DNA of 64,000 nucleotides from Pedobacter psychrodurus (GCF_004331735.1 NZ_SJSO01000018.1:58501-122500); one strand, 5' to 3'; positions 18,499 to 27,269 are shown, numbered from the stretch's first letter. The notes: generated from the letters alone by a model not told the origin. Made by a program: numbers and translations.

Positions 18499-19521
18499 AT
18501 GCGTTATAGGTTTTTGCTTTTCCTTTTACCACTGATTTCCGCTTTCTCCTTCAAAAAGGAAGTTAGGCAATACAAAATTAATGGTTTTGCACAGGGAACT
18601 GATTATGCTATAATGTACTATGCGACTGATAGTTTAGCCACTAAGGCAGGCATAGATAGTTTATTAAACGAAATTGATTTATCGATGTCGCTTTACAAAA
18701 AGGGATCATTGATAAATCAATTTAATTCGGCAGAAAAAGAAATCAAAACCGATCGTTTGATAAATGACGTGCTCAAAAGGAGTTTCGAGATCAATCAGGA
18801 TACAAAAGGTGTTTTCGATATTACCGTTGCCCCATTAGTACAGGCCTGGGGTTTTGGGCCAAAAGAAGCAAAAGTCGATCCAGGTCCATCAGTCATTAAA
18901 TCGATACTGGCCTGCGTAGGCATGAAAAACCTAAAACTAAAGAATGGCTTGTTGACCAAACTAAAACCCTGTGTGCAAATCGATTTAAACGGAATTGCCC
19001 AAGGTTATAGCGTCGATTTAATTGCCGCTTATCTCGAAAAAAAAGGAATTAAGCATTACGTAGCTGAATTAGGAGGCGAAATTCGCATTTCAGGACCTAA
19101 ACCCAATGGCGAAACCATGAAGATCGGTATTGAAGGCCCCGATAAGGATGGAACTCCTGTGATCAGGCATATCGCCGCCATAAATTCAGGGGCAATTACC
19201 ACCTCTGGTAATTACCGGAAATTCCACCAAAGCGGAAAGAAAAAGATTTCTCACCTGATCGATCCTAAAACAGGTTATCCTTTAGATAATGAGATGATCA
19301 GCGTAACGGTATACGCCAATGATGCCATTACAGCCGATGGATATGACAATGCCTTAATGGCGATGAACCTTAGAGATGCTATTGCCTTTGTAGAATGCAG
19401 AAAAAACCTCGAAGCTTATTTCGTATACCACCAAAAAGATGGCAAAGTAGCTGATACCTTAACTACGGGTTTTAAAAAATTAATTACACAAAATACCTAT
19501 CGTTTAAAAACAAACCGATGA
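18499..19521 (+). CDS. apbE: FAD:protein FMN transferase (ApbE)
   Basis: 340 residues from the ATG at 18499. A short N-terminal hydrophobic signal (RFLLFLLPLISAFSF) indicates export or lipid-side location. ApbE motifs are visible: DLNGIAQGYSVD, AELGGEIR, HLIDPKTGYPL, and the Mg-binding TADGYDNALMAM. The family moves FMN from FAD onto a Thr/Ser of partner proteins. No protein in this cluster shows a recognisable flavinylation motif, so the acceptor must be elsewhere or atypical. The stop overlaps the ATG of the next gene (ATGA). Confidence 0.92.
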   Translation: MRYRFLLFLLPLISAFSFKKEVRQYKINGFAQGTDYAIMYYATDSLATKAGIDSLLNEIDLSMSLYKKGSLINQFNSAEKEIKTDRLINDVLKRSFEINQDTKGVFDITVAPLVQAWGFGPKEAKVDPGPSVIKSILACVGMKNLKLKNGLLTKLKPCVQIDLNGIAQGYSVDLIAAYLEKKGIKHYVAELGGEIRISGPKPNGETMKIGIEGPDKDGTPVIRHIAAINSGAITTSGNYRKFHQSGKKKISHLIDPKTGYPLDNEMISVTVYANDAITADGYDNALMAMNLRDAIAFVECRKNLEAYFVYHQKDGKVADTLTTGFKKLITQNTYRLKTNR

Positions 19522-20444
19522 AAAGAAGTGAATTTATAAGAAACAGCTTATTAACTGCTGGTGCAATAACTACAGGAGCCGGAATTACCAATACTTTTGC
19601 AGCCGAAAAACCAAATGCAGCATTAAGTGATCAGGTTTTTAATATGGATTATGCACCACACCAGGGCATGTTCGAAAATCATGCAGGCAAGAGTTTTTTA
19701 GATCAGATCCAATTTATGTACGATAAAGGTTTCCGATCTATCGAAGATAATGGCTACCTAAACCGCTCTATAGAAGAGCAGGAAAAAATTGGAAACCTAC
19801 TCGCTAAACTGGGCATGCGCATGGGTGTTTTTGTAGTAGATGGTGGCGATAACTGGAAAACCTCTTTAACCACTGGCAAAAAGGAATTTAAAGACAAATT
19901 TGTAGAAACCTGCAAAAAATCGGTGGAAGCGGCAAAACGCTGTAACGCCAAATGGCTTACCGTAGTGCCTGGTTTTTATGAACGTAATTTACCTTATGGC
20001 AATCAATTTGCCAATGTAATTGATGCCATGCGTGCCGGAGCAGAGATTTTTGAACCCCACGGTTTGATTATGGTTTTGGAAACTTTGAGCGATACCCCAG
20101 AGCTTTTCCTTCAAAAAACAAATGAAACCTACGCAGTTTGTAAAGCAGTAAAAAGTCCTTCGTGTAAAATCCTGTACGATATTTACCACATGCAACGTAC
20201 AGAAGGCGATTTAATTAAAACCATCGACCGTTGCTGGGATGAAATTGCTTACATCCAGATTGGTGATAATCCGGGCCGAAAAGAACCTACAACCGGAGAA
20301 ATCAATTATAAAAATCTATTCAAACACCTGCATAAAAAAGGTTATAAAGGGGTTATGGGTATGGAGCATGGCAATTCAAAAGGTGGAAAGGAAGGCGAAC
20401 TGGCTGTTATTTCGGCTTATAGAGCGGAGGATAACTTTTTGTAG
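19518..20444 (+). CDS. TIM-barrel sugar isomerase/epimerase (hydroxypyruvate isomerase-like), exported
   Basis: 308 residues of the AP-endonuclease-2-like TIM-barrel superfamily. A twin-Arg-less but Tat-like leader (MKRSEFIRNSLLTAGAITTGAG) precedes the barrel. Metal-ligand positions fit the family: the Glu in MVLETL, the Asp/His in ILYDIYHMQ, and the Glu in MGMEHGN near the C-terminus. Relatives are hydroxypyruvate isomerases and 3-keto-sugar epimerases/isomerases. It is translationally coupled to apbE by a 4-bp overlap and is last in the cluster. An inverted-repeat element follows and may end transcription. Confidence 0.85.
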   Translation: MKRSEFIRNSLLTAGAITTGAGITNTFAAEKPNAALSDQVFNMDYAPHQGMFENHAGKSFLDQIQFMYDKGFRSIEDNGYLNRSIEEQEKIGNLLAKLGMRMGVFVVDGGDNWKTSLTTGKKEFKDKFVETCKKSVEAAKRCNAKWLTVVPGFYERNLPYGNQFANVIDAMRAGAEIFEPHGLIMVLETLSDTPELFLQKTNETYAVCKAVKSPSCKILYDIYHMQRTEGDLIKTIDRCWDEIAYIQIGDNPGRKEPTTGEINYKNLFKHLHKKGYKGVMGMEHGNSKGGKEGELAVISAYRAEDNFL

Positions 20445-20452
20445 ATAATAAA

Positions 20453-20557
20453 AAATCGTCATTGCGAGAAGGAACGACGAAGCAATCTTTCATACTAGTG
20501 ATCCTTACTATAAAGATTGCTTCGTCGGCTGAAAAAGCCTTCTCGCAATGACGATTT
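20453..20557. repeat. 105-bp extragenic palindrome (CGTCATTGCGAG family)
   Basis: The outer arms AAATCGTCATTGCGAGA and TCTCGCAATGACGATTT are perfectly complementary, and inner arms GACGAAGCAATCTTT / AAAGATTGCTTCGTC are also complementary. The element sits 8 bp after the isomerase stop and could work as a terminator. Relatives occur at 3379-3420, 3589-3630, 24993-25123 and 37722-37776. Confidence 0.9.
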
Positions 20558-20590
20558 ATCGAGGGTACTGCAAAGGAAATGACGAGCTAC

Positions 20591-22078
20591 CTACCCCACT
20601 TTCAACACCCACACCGATACACTTCCGGCATTGCAGTGAAACTCCGCCCAGCCATTTTCATCAATGGTTACTTCCTGCTCCCTATAGCCTAACGCATCAA
20701 CAAACGTCTTTCCGGCAAAATGTTTACCAATTTCCATTTCTTTAAAGCCTTCTTCTCCTGTGCTCAGCAATACAGCCAGGCCACTATTTTCATGTTCCTC
20801 ATCACCTGCACGTGTCCACCCTACGCAAATGGCATGATCAAAATAATCGCGCTGCTCACCGTAGGCTAAGGTTGTACGGATTTTACTCATGGTTTCTACT
20901 ACAGGAATTGCGACCAACTCCACATGTACCTCATCGCCTTCTTTGTCTTTATCATCATAAATTCCGCCATACAGATCAGGAAAGAACAAACACGGAATAC
21001 CCTGTACACGCAACAGGATCATGGCATAAGCTAAAGGTCTGAACCAAAAATCTACATAAGATTCCAGTGCCTGCAAAGGTTGCGAATCATGATTATCAAC
21101 AAATGTTACGGCCAAATCTGGCTTCACCTGAACCAGGGTTCCATCAAAAATCGTCCGCATATCAAATGTTTCATCCTTACTGGCCAGGAAAAAATTATGG
21201 TGCAAAAGCGAATCGAATATTTGCGTCCTGCCGCCAGTAGTCTCAATATATTTCAACTGCCCCTCTCTATCCACCACATTCCAATCTTCGGCCACGATAA
21301 AAAATTCGCGGTTAAATTTTTGATTTAGGTGATCGATCCACTCTACAATAAAATCCGGATTGATGTGTTTAACTGCATCTAATCGAAAACCGTCTACTTT
21401 GGTGGTTTCGACTATCCATTCGCCCCAGTATTTTAACTCTTCAATTACAGCCCTGTTGCGGTAATCAATATCGTTGAACATCAGATAATCATAATTACCA
21501 AATTCAGTAGATGGAACCTCTTCAAAACCTTCTCCTAAATAATTCTGAATCGAATAAATAGCAGTTTTTTTGAGGTCTTCAGCCCAATCTACCCCACTAA
21601 AGCACTCATGATTCCATATAAATTCAGAATATTTTCCCTGCCGCCCAGGGAAAGTAAACTTCGTCCAGGCTTCTATTTCAAAAACATCGCTGGTAAATTC
21701 GTTTCTATCTTCTGGATTTACAGTTCTAACCGCTATTTTTTCGAGTTCATCGCCACCTGCTTTGTGGTTAAAAACCGCATCGGCTAAAGCACCAATCCCA
21801 TTATCGTGAAGTGCTTCAATAGCTTTGATATACTCATCTTTCGAACCATGTTTGGTATTTATACTTCCTTTCTGATCGAACTCGCCCAAATCGAATAGGT
21901 CATAAACCGCATAACCAACGTCATAAGCCGCATTGTTCGATTTATATGCCGGAGGTAACCACACAGACGTTATCCCAATTTCTTTTAGATGACTGGCTTC
22001 GGCAGCTACTTTAGTCCACAAATTTTGTTCTTCGTTATAATACCAATGAAAAAATTGGATCAGGGTCTGATTTTGCAT
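20591..22078 (-). CDS. Cytoplasmic alpha-amylase, GH13
   Basis: 495 residues if started at the ATG at 22078 (MQNQTLIQFFHWYY, the usual family N-terminus); an ATG nine codons upstream at 22105 is the alternative. No signal peptide. The four GH13 conserved regions are present: DAVFNHKAGGDE, GFRLDAVKH (nucleophile Asp), FIVAEDW (acid/base Glu) and FVDNHDSQP (third Asp). The protein resembles the AmyS/AmyA cytoplasmic group that degrades imported maltodextrins or glycogen. It is monocistronic; no maltose transport genes are nearby. Confidence 0.93.
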   Translation of the reverse strand: MQNQTLIQFFHWYYNEEQNLWTKVAAEASHLKEIGITSVWLPPAYKSNNAAYDVGYAVYDLFDLGEFDQKGSINTKHGSKDEYIKAIEALHDNGIGALADAVFNHKAGGDELEKIAVRTVNPEDRNEFTSDVFEIEAWTKFTFPGRQGKYSEFIWNHECFSGVDWAEDLKKTAIYSIQNYLGEGFEEVPSTEFGNYDYLMFNDIDYRNRAVIEELKYWGEWIVETTKVDGFRLDAVKHINPDFIVEWIDHLNQKFNREFFIVAEDWNVVDREGQLKYIETTGGRTQIFDSLLHHNFFLASKDETFDMRTIFDGTLVQVKPDLAVTFVDNHDSQPLQALESYVDFWFRPLAYAMILLRVQGIPCLFFPDLYGGIYDDKDKEGDEVHVELVAIPVVETMSKIRTTLAYGEQRDYFDHAICVGWTRAGDEEHENSGLAVLLSTGEEGFKEMEIGKHFAGKTFVDALGYREQEVTIDENGWAEFHCNAGSVSVWVLKVG

Positions 22079-22132
22079 TAATTCGATTTTTTTTAAGGAT
22101 AACATGATTTTTTACGAATTGTTTTTTTGGAT

Positions 22133-22310
22133 TTACAGGAAAAACCTTGCATGCTCGTTTCCCACTGATTTCGCTGATACCCGCAGAAAACTAAAATAAT
22201 AAATCTGCGAAAATCTGTTGAATCTACGGGAACAATCTTGCACATGCTTTTCCCGCTAATTGCGCAGATCACCGCAGAAAAACATCATTTTAATCCGCTA
22301 GAATCCATTT
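22133..22310. repeat. Imperfect direct repeat, about 85 bp x 2
   Basis: Two diverged units: one from about 22133 (GGAAAAACCTTGCATGCTCG, then CCCGCAGAAAAC) and one from about 22218 (GGGAACAATCTTGCACATGC, then CACCGCAGAAAAAC). Both carry TGCG/CGCA-rich short words. It lies between the amylase and thioesterase genes and contains no gene. Confidence 0.6.
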
Positions 22311-22352
22311 ACAATACCATTTTAACCACATTTTACTTACTTTTGCGCTTAA

Positions 22353-22874
22353 ATGAGTTTAAAAAAGAAATTTGCCAGAGAAAGTTTTACCATCATGAAT
22401 GAATTGGTATTACCAAATGATACCAATACATTAAATAACCTAATGGGTGGGCGTTTGCTTCATTGGATGGATATTGCAGCGGCAATTTCGGCTCAAAAAC
22501 ACTGTAACCGTATCGTGGTAACCGCTTCGGTTGATAACGTTTCTTTTAAACATCCCATTAAATTAGGCGATGTTATTACCATTGAGGCCAAAGTGACCAG
22601 GGCTTTTAATACTTCAGTAGAAGTTCGTTTAGATGTTTGGGCAGAAAACATTCCAAGTGGTGCACGCCAAAAAAGTAACGAGGCTTATTATACCTTTGTT
22701 GCGGTTGATCAGAGTGCCCGTACCATTCCGGTACCAGAACTTTTTCCCGAAACGCCTGAAGAAGTGGATTTGTTTGATGGTGCTTTACGCCGCAGACAAT
22801 TGCGTTTGGTTTTAGGTGGAAAAATGAGTCCGGATGATGCCAGCGAACTAAAGGCACTTTTCTTTAAAGCATAA
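22353..22874 (+). CDS. Acyl-CoA thioesterase, hotdog fold (YciA/BFIT-like)
   Basis: 173 residues. The single hotdog domain shows NTLNNLMGGRLLHWMDIAAAISAQKHC (residues 24-50, the helix with the catalytic Asp) and VTASVDNVSFKHPIKLGDVI (54-73). This matches the YciA/cytosolic acyl-CoA hydrolase group, which hydrolyses acyl-CoA to fatty acid and CoA. A TACTTTTG box at 22338-22345 lies seven bases before the ATG, again suggesting a very short leader. It is followed 70 bp later by the antiporter gene. Confidence 0.9.
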   Translation: MSLKKKFARESFTIMNELVLPNDTNTLNNLMGGRLLHWMDIAAAISAQKHCNRIVVTASVDNVSFKHPIKLGDVITIEAKVTRAFNTSVEVRLDVWAENIPSGARQKSNEAYYTFVAVDQSARTIPVPELFPETPEEVDLFDGALRRRQLRLVLGGKMSPDDASELKALFFKA

Positions 22875-22944
22875 TTTTTACATTAAATCTCTTTCTGCTT
22901 AGCACGATTGTTTTATTTTAGCGGTTTACCCTACGCTGAAAAAT

Positions 22945-24126
22945 ATGACAACTTATACCATTCTTATTGTTTTAAGCGGATTAGTAATTTTCTCTTATCT
23001 GTTTGATTTAGTGGCGAGTAAAACCAAAGTACCATCGGTTTTATTGCTACTTCTTTTAGGCATTGGTTTACGTTTGCTGGTAGATAACCTGAAGATACAT
23101 ACCTTCAATTTCCTTTCTATCCTGCCAACATTGGGTACGGTAGGCTTAATTTTAATTGTTTTTGAAGGCTCTCTCGAACTTAAATACGACCGGCATAAAA
23201 ACAAGGTAATTCGCAGTGCCTTTTTCTCTGCCTTAAGCATTTTATTGGGCACCATCGTCGTAATCACAAGCATTATTTACCAGATCACCCACCACAATTT
23301 ATATACCTGTATTGCAAATGCCATTCCTTTCAGTGTAATCAGCTCTGCTATTGCCATCCCTTCCGCAGCGGCATTAAACAATACCGACAAAGAATTTGTA
23401 ATTTATGAATCTTCTTTCTCTGATATTTTAGGAATTATCATCTTCAATTTTGCCATTACCAACCATTCGATAAATACATCTGCTTTTATTGGCTTAGGTT
23501 TAAGTACATTCCTGATCCTTTTACTTTCGGCCATTGCCTGTGTCGTTTTGCTGTACGTAATGGGAAAATTGGTGCATCACATTAAATTCTTTTTAATTAT
23601 AGCCATACTGATACTGGTTTATGCCATTGGTCAGTCTTACCACCTATCCTCACTGGTGTTGATTTTAAGCACAGGCCTTTTCCTCAACAATGCCGACACC
23701 ATTGAGAATGCCTGGTTTAGAAGTGTCTTTTTATATAAAAATTTAACAGCCGATTTATCCCAACTCTACCAATTATCGGCTGAAAGTGCTTTTATTCTGC
23801 GTACTTTTTTCTTTGTTATTTTTGGCTTTACCATGAATATTGGCGACTTGAACAACAAAATTATATTAGCCAATGGTTTTTTCATTTTGATATCGATATA
23901 CCTCATCAGAGTAGTATTTCTCAAAATATTCAAAAAAGAAAACCTTAGTCCAATTTTATACATTGCACCCCGGGGCTTAATTAGTATTTTGCTTTATTTC
24001 AACCTGCCAGCTTCTTTAAAAATACCTGAGGTAGGCACTCCATTTTTGTTCCTGGTGGTATTGGGATCGAGTATAGTAATGACGTTGGGAATTACCTTGA
24101 GCAAGAGAAATATTGTGGTTCATTAA
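22945..24126 (+). CDS. Cation/proton antiporter (CPA family membrane protein)
   Basis: 393 residues, about 11-12 hydrophobic segments and nothing soluble. The arrangement resembles the Na+/H+ exchanger domain: GTVGLILIVFEGSLEL (residues 64-79, the usual fourth helix), FSDILGIIIFNFAI (157-170, with an Asp in the position of the ion-binding acid) and a C-terminal APRGLISILLYF (335-346). It lacks the cytoplasmic TrkA/RCK tail of KefB/C types. The transported ion (Na+, K+ or Li+) is not determinable. Confidence 0.85.
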   Translation: MTTYTILIVLSGLVIFSYLFDLVASKTKVPSVLLLLLLGIGLRLLVDNLKIHTFNFLSILPTLGTVGLILIVFEGSLELKYDRHKNKVIRSAFFSALSILLGTIVVITSIIYQITHHNLYTCIANAIPFSVISSAIAIPSAAALNNTDKEFVIYESSFSDILGIIIFNFAITNHSINTSAFIGLGLSTFLILLLSAIACVVLLYVMGKLVHHIKFFLIIAILILVYAIGQSYHLSSLVLILSTGLFLNNADTIENAWFRSVFLYKNLTADLSQLYQLSAESAFILRTFFFVIFGFTMNIGDLNNKIILANGFFILISIYLIRVVFLKIFKKENLSPILYIAPRGLISILLYFNLPASLKIPEVGTPFLFLVVLGSSIVMTLGITLSKRNIVVH

Positions 24127-24127
24127 T

Positions 24128-24267
24128 TATTGGTTCATTGGTCATTAGTTTATTGGTCATTAGTTTATTTGGTTAATTGTACAAACTGTTTAACCGGTTA
24201 ATTGAGGCCAGGGCATTAGTTCATTGGGCATTAGTTTATTTGGTTAATTGTATAAACTGGTTAATCC
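24128..24267. repeat. Low-complexity direct repeats after the antiporter gene
   Basis: Words CATTAGTTTATT and GGTTAATTGTA recur; a ~57-bp unit at about 24138-24195 is repeated at about 24213-24267. AT-rich and without a gene. Similar slippage-type spacers built from short words occur near 10440, 25740, 46360, 52910 and 63050. Confidence 0.65.
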
Positions 24268-24304
24268 TCCAAACGCCCAGCGCAATACGCCCTACACCAA
24301 ACGC

Positions 24305-24868
24305 CTAAGGTTTAAATGAAGATGAAATGGTTTTTAGTTGGTGCAGTTCGGCCAGAACATTTGGGTTGGCCTGATAGTAGATGGAATAATAACTGAGTTC
24401 GTTTAACTTATTTTCATCTATCTTATTCAAGTTAAAACGTGCAAGATTCGGATTAATGGCATGAATGGGTAGTGCAACAGCATTTGCAAGTGCTGTAAAA
24501 ACAACAGAAAATACAGTGGCAGAAGCATACCCTTCTAAATCTGGCGCTTCATGTCCCCATTTATCTACGCTTTTACCATGGGCATTTATTTTATATTCAT
24601 CTGGATTATCATCTCCTACTTTAATAAAATTCGTTCCTTTATAGCCTTTTTTAATCGTTCTTATCTGTGCTGTTTTAATTTCATTTATCGGAACCTTAAT
24701 AAATTCGCCATCATGATTTAAAATAGCATTTACCGAGTCTACTTTATACAAAATCCCTTTGTATTTGCCATTTTCGGTTTTAAGAATGGCGATGTAGGGT
24801 TTTATACTTTGAGCCTTTGCTAACGTAAGGGAGAGGAAAAAGAGGAGCGTAAAATAGATGGTTTTCAT
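24305..24868 (-). CDS. Secreted protein of unknown function, related to the gene at 25214
   Basis: 187 residues with a signal peptide (TLLFFLSLTLAKAQS). The N-terminal ~55 residues after it form a short beta domain (YKGILYKVDSVNAILNHDGE, then VPINEIKTAQI) that aligns with THKGVLEQINPEGLTVNHHG, then IKAQNIVSI in the next gene. A glycine/alanine-rich hydrophobic stretch follows in the middle. No named family is recognised; the fold may be an SH3-like/LSm-like barrel. The two genes are co-directional, separated by a palindromic repeat, and probably arose by duplication. Confidence 0.7.
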   Translation of the reverse strand: MKTIYFTLLFFLSLTLAKAQSIKPYIAILKTENGKYKGILYKVDSVNAILNHDGEFIKVPINEIKTAQIRTIKKGYKGTNFIKVGDDNPDEYKINAHGKSVDKWGHEAPDLEGYASATVFSVVFTALANAVALPIHAINPNLARFNLNKIDENKLNELSYYSIYYQANPNVLAELHQLKTISSSFKP

Positions 24869-24992
24869 ATTGAAGTATTAAGAGACAGTTTAAATTTAAT
24901 GCAATATTTTAATATTTAACATTTCTGTCACGGTGAGGGCTTAAAAATCAATACAAATAACAGATGATTTTTATTGCAGTGATTTTTGAGAG

Positions 24993-25123
24993 GAATCGTC
25001 ATTGCGAGAAGGCTTTTTCAGCCGACGAAGCAATCTTACAACTATCGCTAGTAGCGACCGCATTAAGATTGCTTCCCCGAAAAAGTCGGGGCAGGCTCTC
25101 GTTCCTCCTCGCAATGACGATTC
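24993..25123. repeat. 131-bp extragenic palindrome (CGTCATTGCGAG family)
   Basis: Outer arms GAATCGTCATTGCGAG and CTCGCAATGACGATTC are complementary; inner arms GACGAAGCAATCTTA and TAAGATTGCTTC pair. A nested hairpin (CCCCGA AAAAG TCGGGG) replaces part of the simple arm seen at 20453-20557. The surrounding 24869-25213 holds no gene. Confidence 0.9.
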
Positions 25124-25213
25124 TTTTTATTGTAATCTGTTAATGCCGGGGAATCGAAATGCTAGGACAAATAGAATACCCCTCGGATAAATCGGGGAAG
25201 AATTATACAGACG

Positions 25214-25720
25214 CTAAGGTTTATCAGTATAATAAGCTTTTGAATATTTTTGAAGTTTCTGATACTCGGACGCAAAAAGCTTTGTGTCTTTATTGATTCT
25301 GAGCATCATTTTATTGGCCAAAACCTCACAAGCTAATCCATAACCTACACCAGCTATAACCCCAGCAGATGTTATACTCGCTAAAATAGTCAACTGCGAA
25401 TCATCATGAAGGTCGCTCAAAAATGCTGCAGAACCAATAGCTGCCCCGCAAATGGTTCCGTACAATAAACCCTGCGCGGTTGTAAAACTATTTTTCTTCA
25501 AACGAATACTCACGATGTTTTGCGCCTTGATCACCACAGATTTTCCATGATGGTTAACCGTAAGTCCTTCAGGGTTAATTTGTTCCAGAACACCTTTATG
25601 CGTACCTAAAGAATCGGTTCTTACCTTTACCTGATAATTGATATATTCCTGCGATCTGCTTTCGCTTACAAACAGGCAGGTAACCAGAAAAATTATAGTG
25701 GCGATTATTTTAAACTTCAT
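25214..25720 (-). CDS. Secreted protein of unknown function, related to the gene at 24305
   Basis: 168 residues with a signal peptide (about 1-23). The mature N-terminus aligns with the 24305-24868 product (shared pattern K-G-x-L near 40, V-N-H-x-G near 54, then I-x-x-I). The centre is Gly/Ala-rich and hydrophobic (FTTAQGLLYGTICGAAIG, then AGVIAGVGYGLACE), which looks like a glycine-zipper-type membrane-associated segment. No assigned family. Confidence 0.7.
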   Translation of the reverse strand: MKFKIIATIIFLVTCLFVSESRSQEYINYQVKVRTDSLGTHKGVLEQINPEGLTVNHHGKSVVIKAQNIVSIRLKKNSFTTAQGLLYGTICGAAIGSAAFLSDLHDDSQLTILASITSAGVIAGVGYGLACEVLANKMMLRINKDTKLFASEYQKLQKYSKAYYTDKP

Positions 25721-25773
25721 ATTGAGGGCGTTATAATTAAATTGTCAACTGAAAACTGCTAACTGAAAACTGA

Positions 25774-26178
25774 TCAGCTTCCCATTTCCAAAATCTTATC
25801 AAACTCAGCAGCTTTAAGCGGCATTACCGATAAACGTCCTTGTCTAACCAATGAAATATCAACCAAACTTGGCTCAGCTTTGATCTGCTCTAAAGAAACC
25901 GGATTTTTCAGGCTTTCTACAGGCGATAAATCAACCACTACCCAGTTAGCATCATCGGTAGTTGGATCCTGGTAAAACTCCCTTACTACTTTTGCAATGC
26001 CCACTACATTTTTACCTTCGTTACTATGATAAAAAAGCACCAGATCGCCTTCTTTCATGGCTTTTAGGTTATTTCTGGCCTGGTAATTACGAACACCATC
26101 CCAAAAGGTACGGCCATCCTGATTAAATTTTTCCCAACTGTACTTAAAAGGCTCTGATTTTACTAACCAATGATTCAT
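25774..26178 (-). CDS. EVE domain-containing protein
   Basis: 134 residues, the whole length being one EVE (PUA-like) domain: HWLVKSEPF (2-10), FWDGVRNYQARNNLKAMKEGDLVLFYHS (25-52) and VGIAKVVREFYQDP (59-72). EVE proteins resemble YTH and ASCH domains that recognise modified bases in RNA or DNA; in bacteria they are often found near modification-dependent nucleases. Here no such neighbour is present. It starts an accessory stretch but itself is widely conserved. Confidence 0.92.
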   Translation of the reverse strand: MNHWLVKSEPFKYSWEKFNQDGRTFWDGVRNYQARNNLKAMKEGDLVLFYHSNEGKNVVGIAKVVREFYQDPTTDDANWVVVDLSPVESLKNPVSLEQIKAEPSLVDISLVRQGRLSVMPLKAAEFDKILEMGS

Positions 26179-26609
26179 CTTATTCTTTATTTAAAGCTCA
26201 AAACTAACAAAACAGAACGGATTAGAAAATAGGTTGGAAAGAATGGAGGAGGTATAAGGATATTAAGCGCTGCGCTTCATCCTGGATAAATCTAGTCAGG
26301 CTCCACTTCTCAGCTCATCTGCGTAATCGAAAATGCTGCGCTGCGCTTGTGTTAAAACATAGATCGAACTCGCTGCTTCGCAGCTGCCAGTTCTCACACA
26401 TTTTCTCAGTTCGCAGTTGGTGAGCATATAATTTTTAGCTTTGCAGATAATTGATTTACATCTATTTTAGCTAAATTGAATAATTCTTAGACACTATTTC
26501 ACAGCCCTAAAATTAGATGATTTTTTGAGAGTCTAGAAATGCTTAGAAAGTAAAAACATTTCAAATTTCACTACTTTACATGGGATATCAAATAAATGAG
26601 CAGTAATTA
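26179..26609. other. Gene-free stretch holding direct repeat R1
   Basis: No gene is visible. GC-richer fragments at 26260-26350 (GCGCTGCGCTTCATCC and similar) precede R1 at 26352-26425, the left copy of a 74-bp repeat that recurs at 27266-27340. After R1 the DNA to 26609 is AT-rich with no clear promoter box. Confidence 0.6.
26352..26425. repeat. Direct repeat R1 (74 bp), left of the PQQ-like lipoprotein gene
   Basis: Aligns over its full length with R2 at 27266-27340; both start TTAAAACATAGATCGAA and end GGTGAGC. It contains a small hairpin GCTGC-TTC-GCAGC that in R2 reads GTTGC-TAT-GCAAC, a compensatory change that keeps the stem. Outer arms CTCAC/GTGAG follow in both. Confidence 0.85.
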
Positions 26610-27269
26610 ATGAGGCGATTCTTCAGTATATTAATTTTAATTGTCTTGACTTCGTGTCAAGAGAACAACTCAACCTTTGTTTTTGACCCTTCAGTTCCAT
26701 ACCCCCTCTTAAACCCAGGAGACTTTTGGCTAGACAAGTTTGATCAAAGAGGATTGCAGCATGCAACTATCTATCAGGATAGAATATATTGCAACACAAT
26801 TAACATTGGAGGCGACAATTTTCTTTATTGCTTAAACCCAAAGAATGGACTCGTTGAATGGCGTGGTAGCATTGACGCTTTTGCAACCCAATCAGCATCA
26901 TTTATAAATGATAGGGTGGTTTATTGCTCGTACCTGGGCAACATTTCTACTTTTAATAAGCAAGGAAAAGTTATTTGGAAAGCCAAGTTCAATCATCCTT
27001 ATGGAGGTCATTGCCTTGACACAATCAATTCAAAGGTATTGGTTAAGACTGTTTATTGGAAGAACGTTTCTGAGTACGATTTAAAATCGGGAAAACTAAT
27101 TTCAGACAATGAAAACGACTCTTTAACAAAACTTATTGAGAAGAATGTAGATCAAAAAAGATTTTTAGAAAAACATGAATATCGGTTTAAAAGAAATGGC
27201 AAAACTTACACCATTAAATCCAGACCGTCCAGATCTGATGAAGTCATAATTAAAATAGAATATAATTAA
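26610..27269 (+). CDS. Lipoprotein with PQQ-like beta-propeller blades, unknown role
   Basis: 219 residues. Lipobox LTSCQ puts the lipidated Cys at 16. After it come at least three short blade-like repeats (YCNTINIGGDNFLYCLNPKNG, VYCSYLGNISTFNKQGKVIWK and VLVKTVYWKNVSEYDLKSGK), typical of PQQ/WD-like propellers; too few blades for a full propeller, so it may be truncated or dimerise. No enzymatic motif is visible. It lies exactly between direct repeats R1 and R2 (its stop codon is the first part of R2), which suggests it moved as a unit. Base composition is AT-rich relative to its neighbours. Confidence 0.65.
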   Translation: MRRFFSILILIVLTSCQENNSTFVFDPSVPYPLLNPGDFWLDKFDQRGLQHATIYQDRIYCNTINIGGDNFLYCLNPKNGLVEWRGSIDAFATQSASFINDRVVYCSYLGNISTFNKQGKVIWKAKFNHPYGGHCLDTINSKVLVKTVYWKNVSEYDLKSGKLISDNENDSLTKLIEKNVDQKRFLEKHEYRFKRNGKTYTIKSRPSRSDEVIIKIEYN

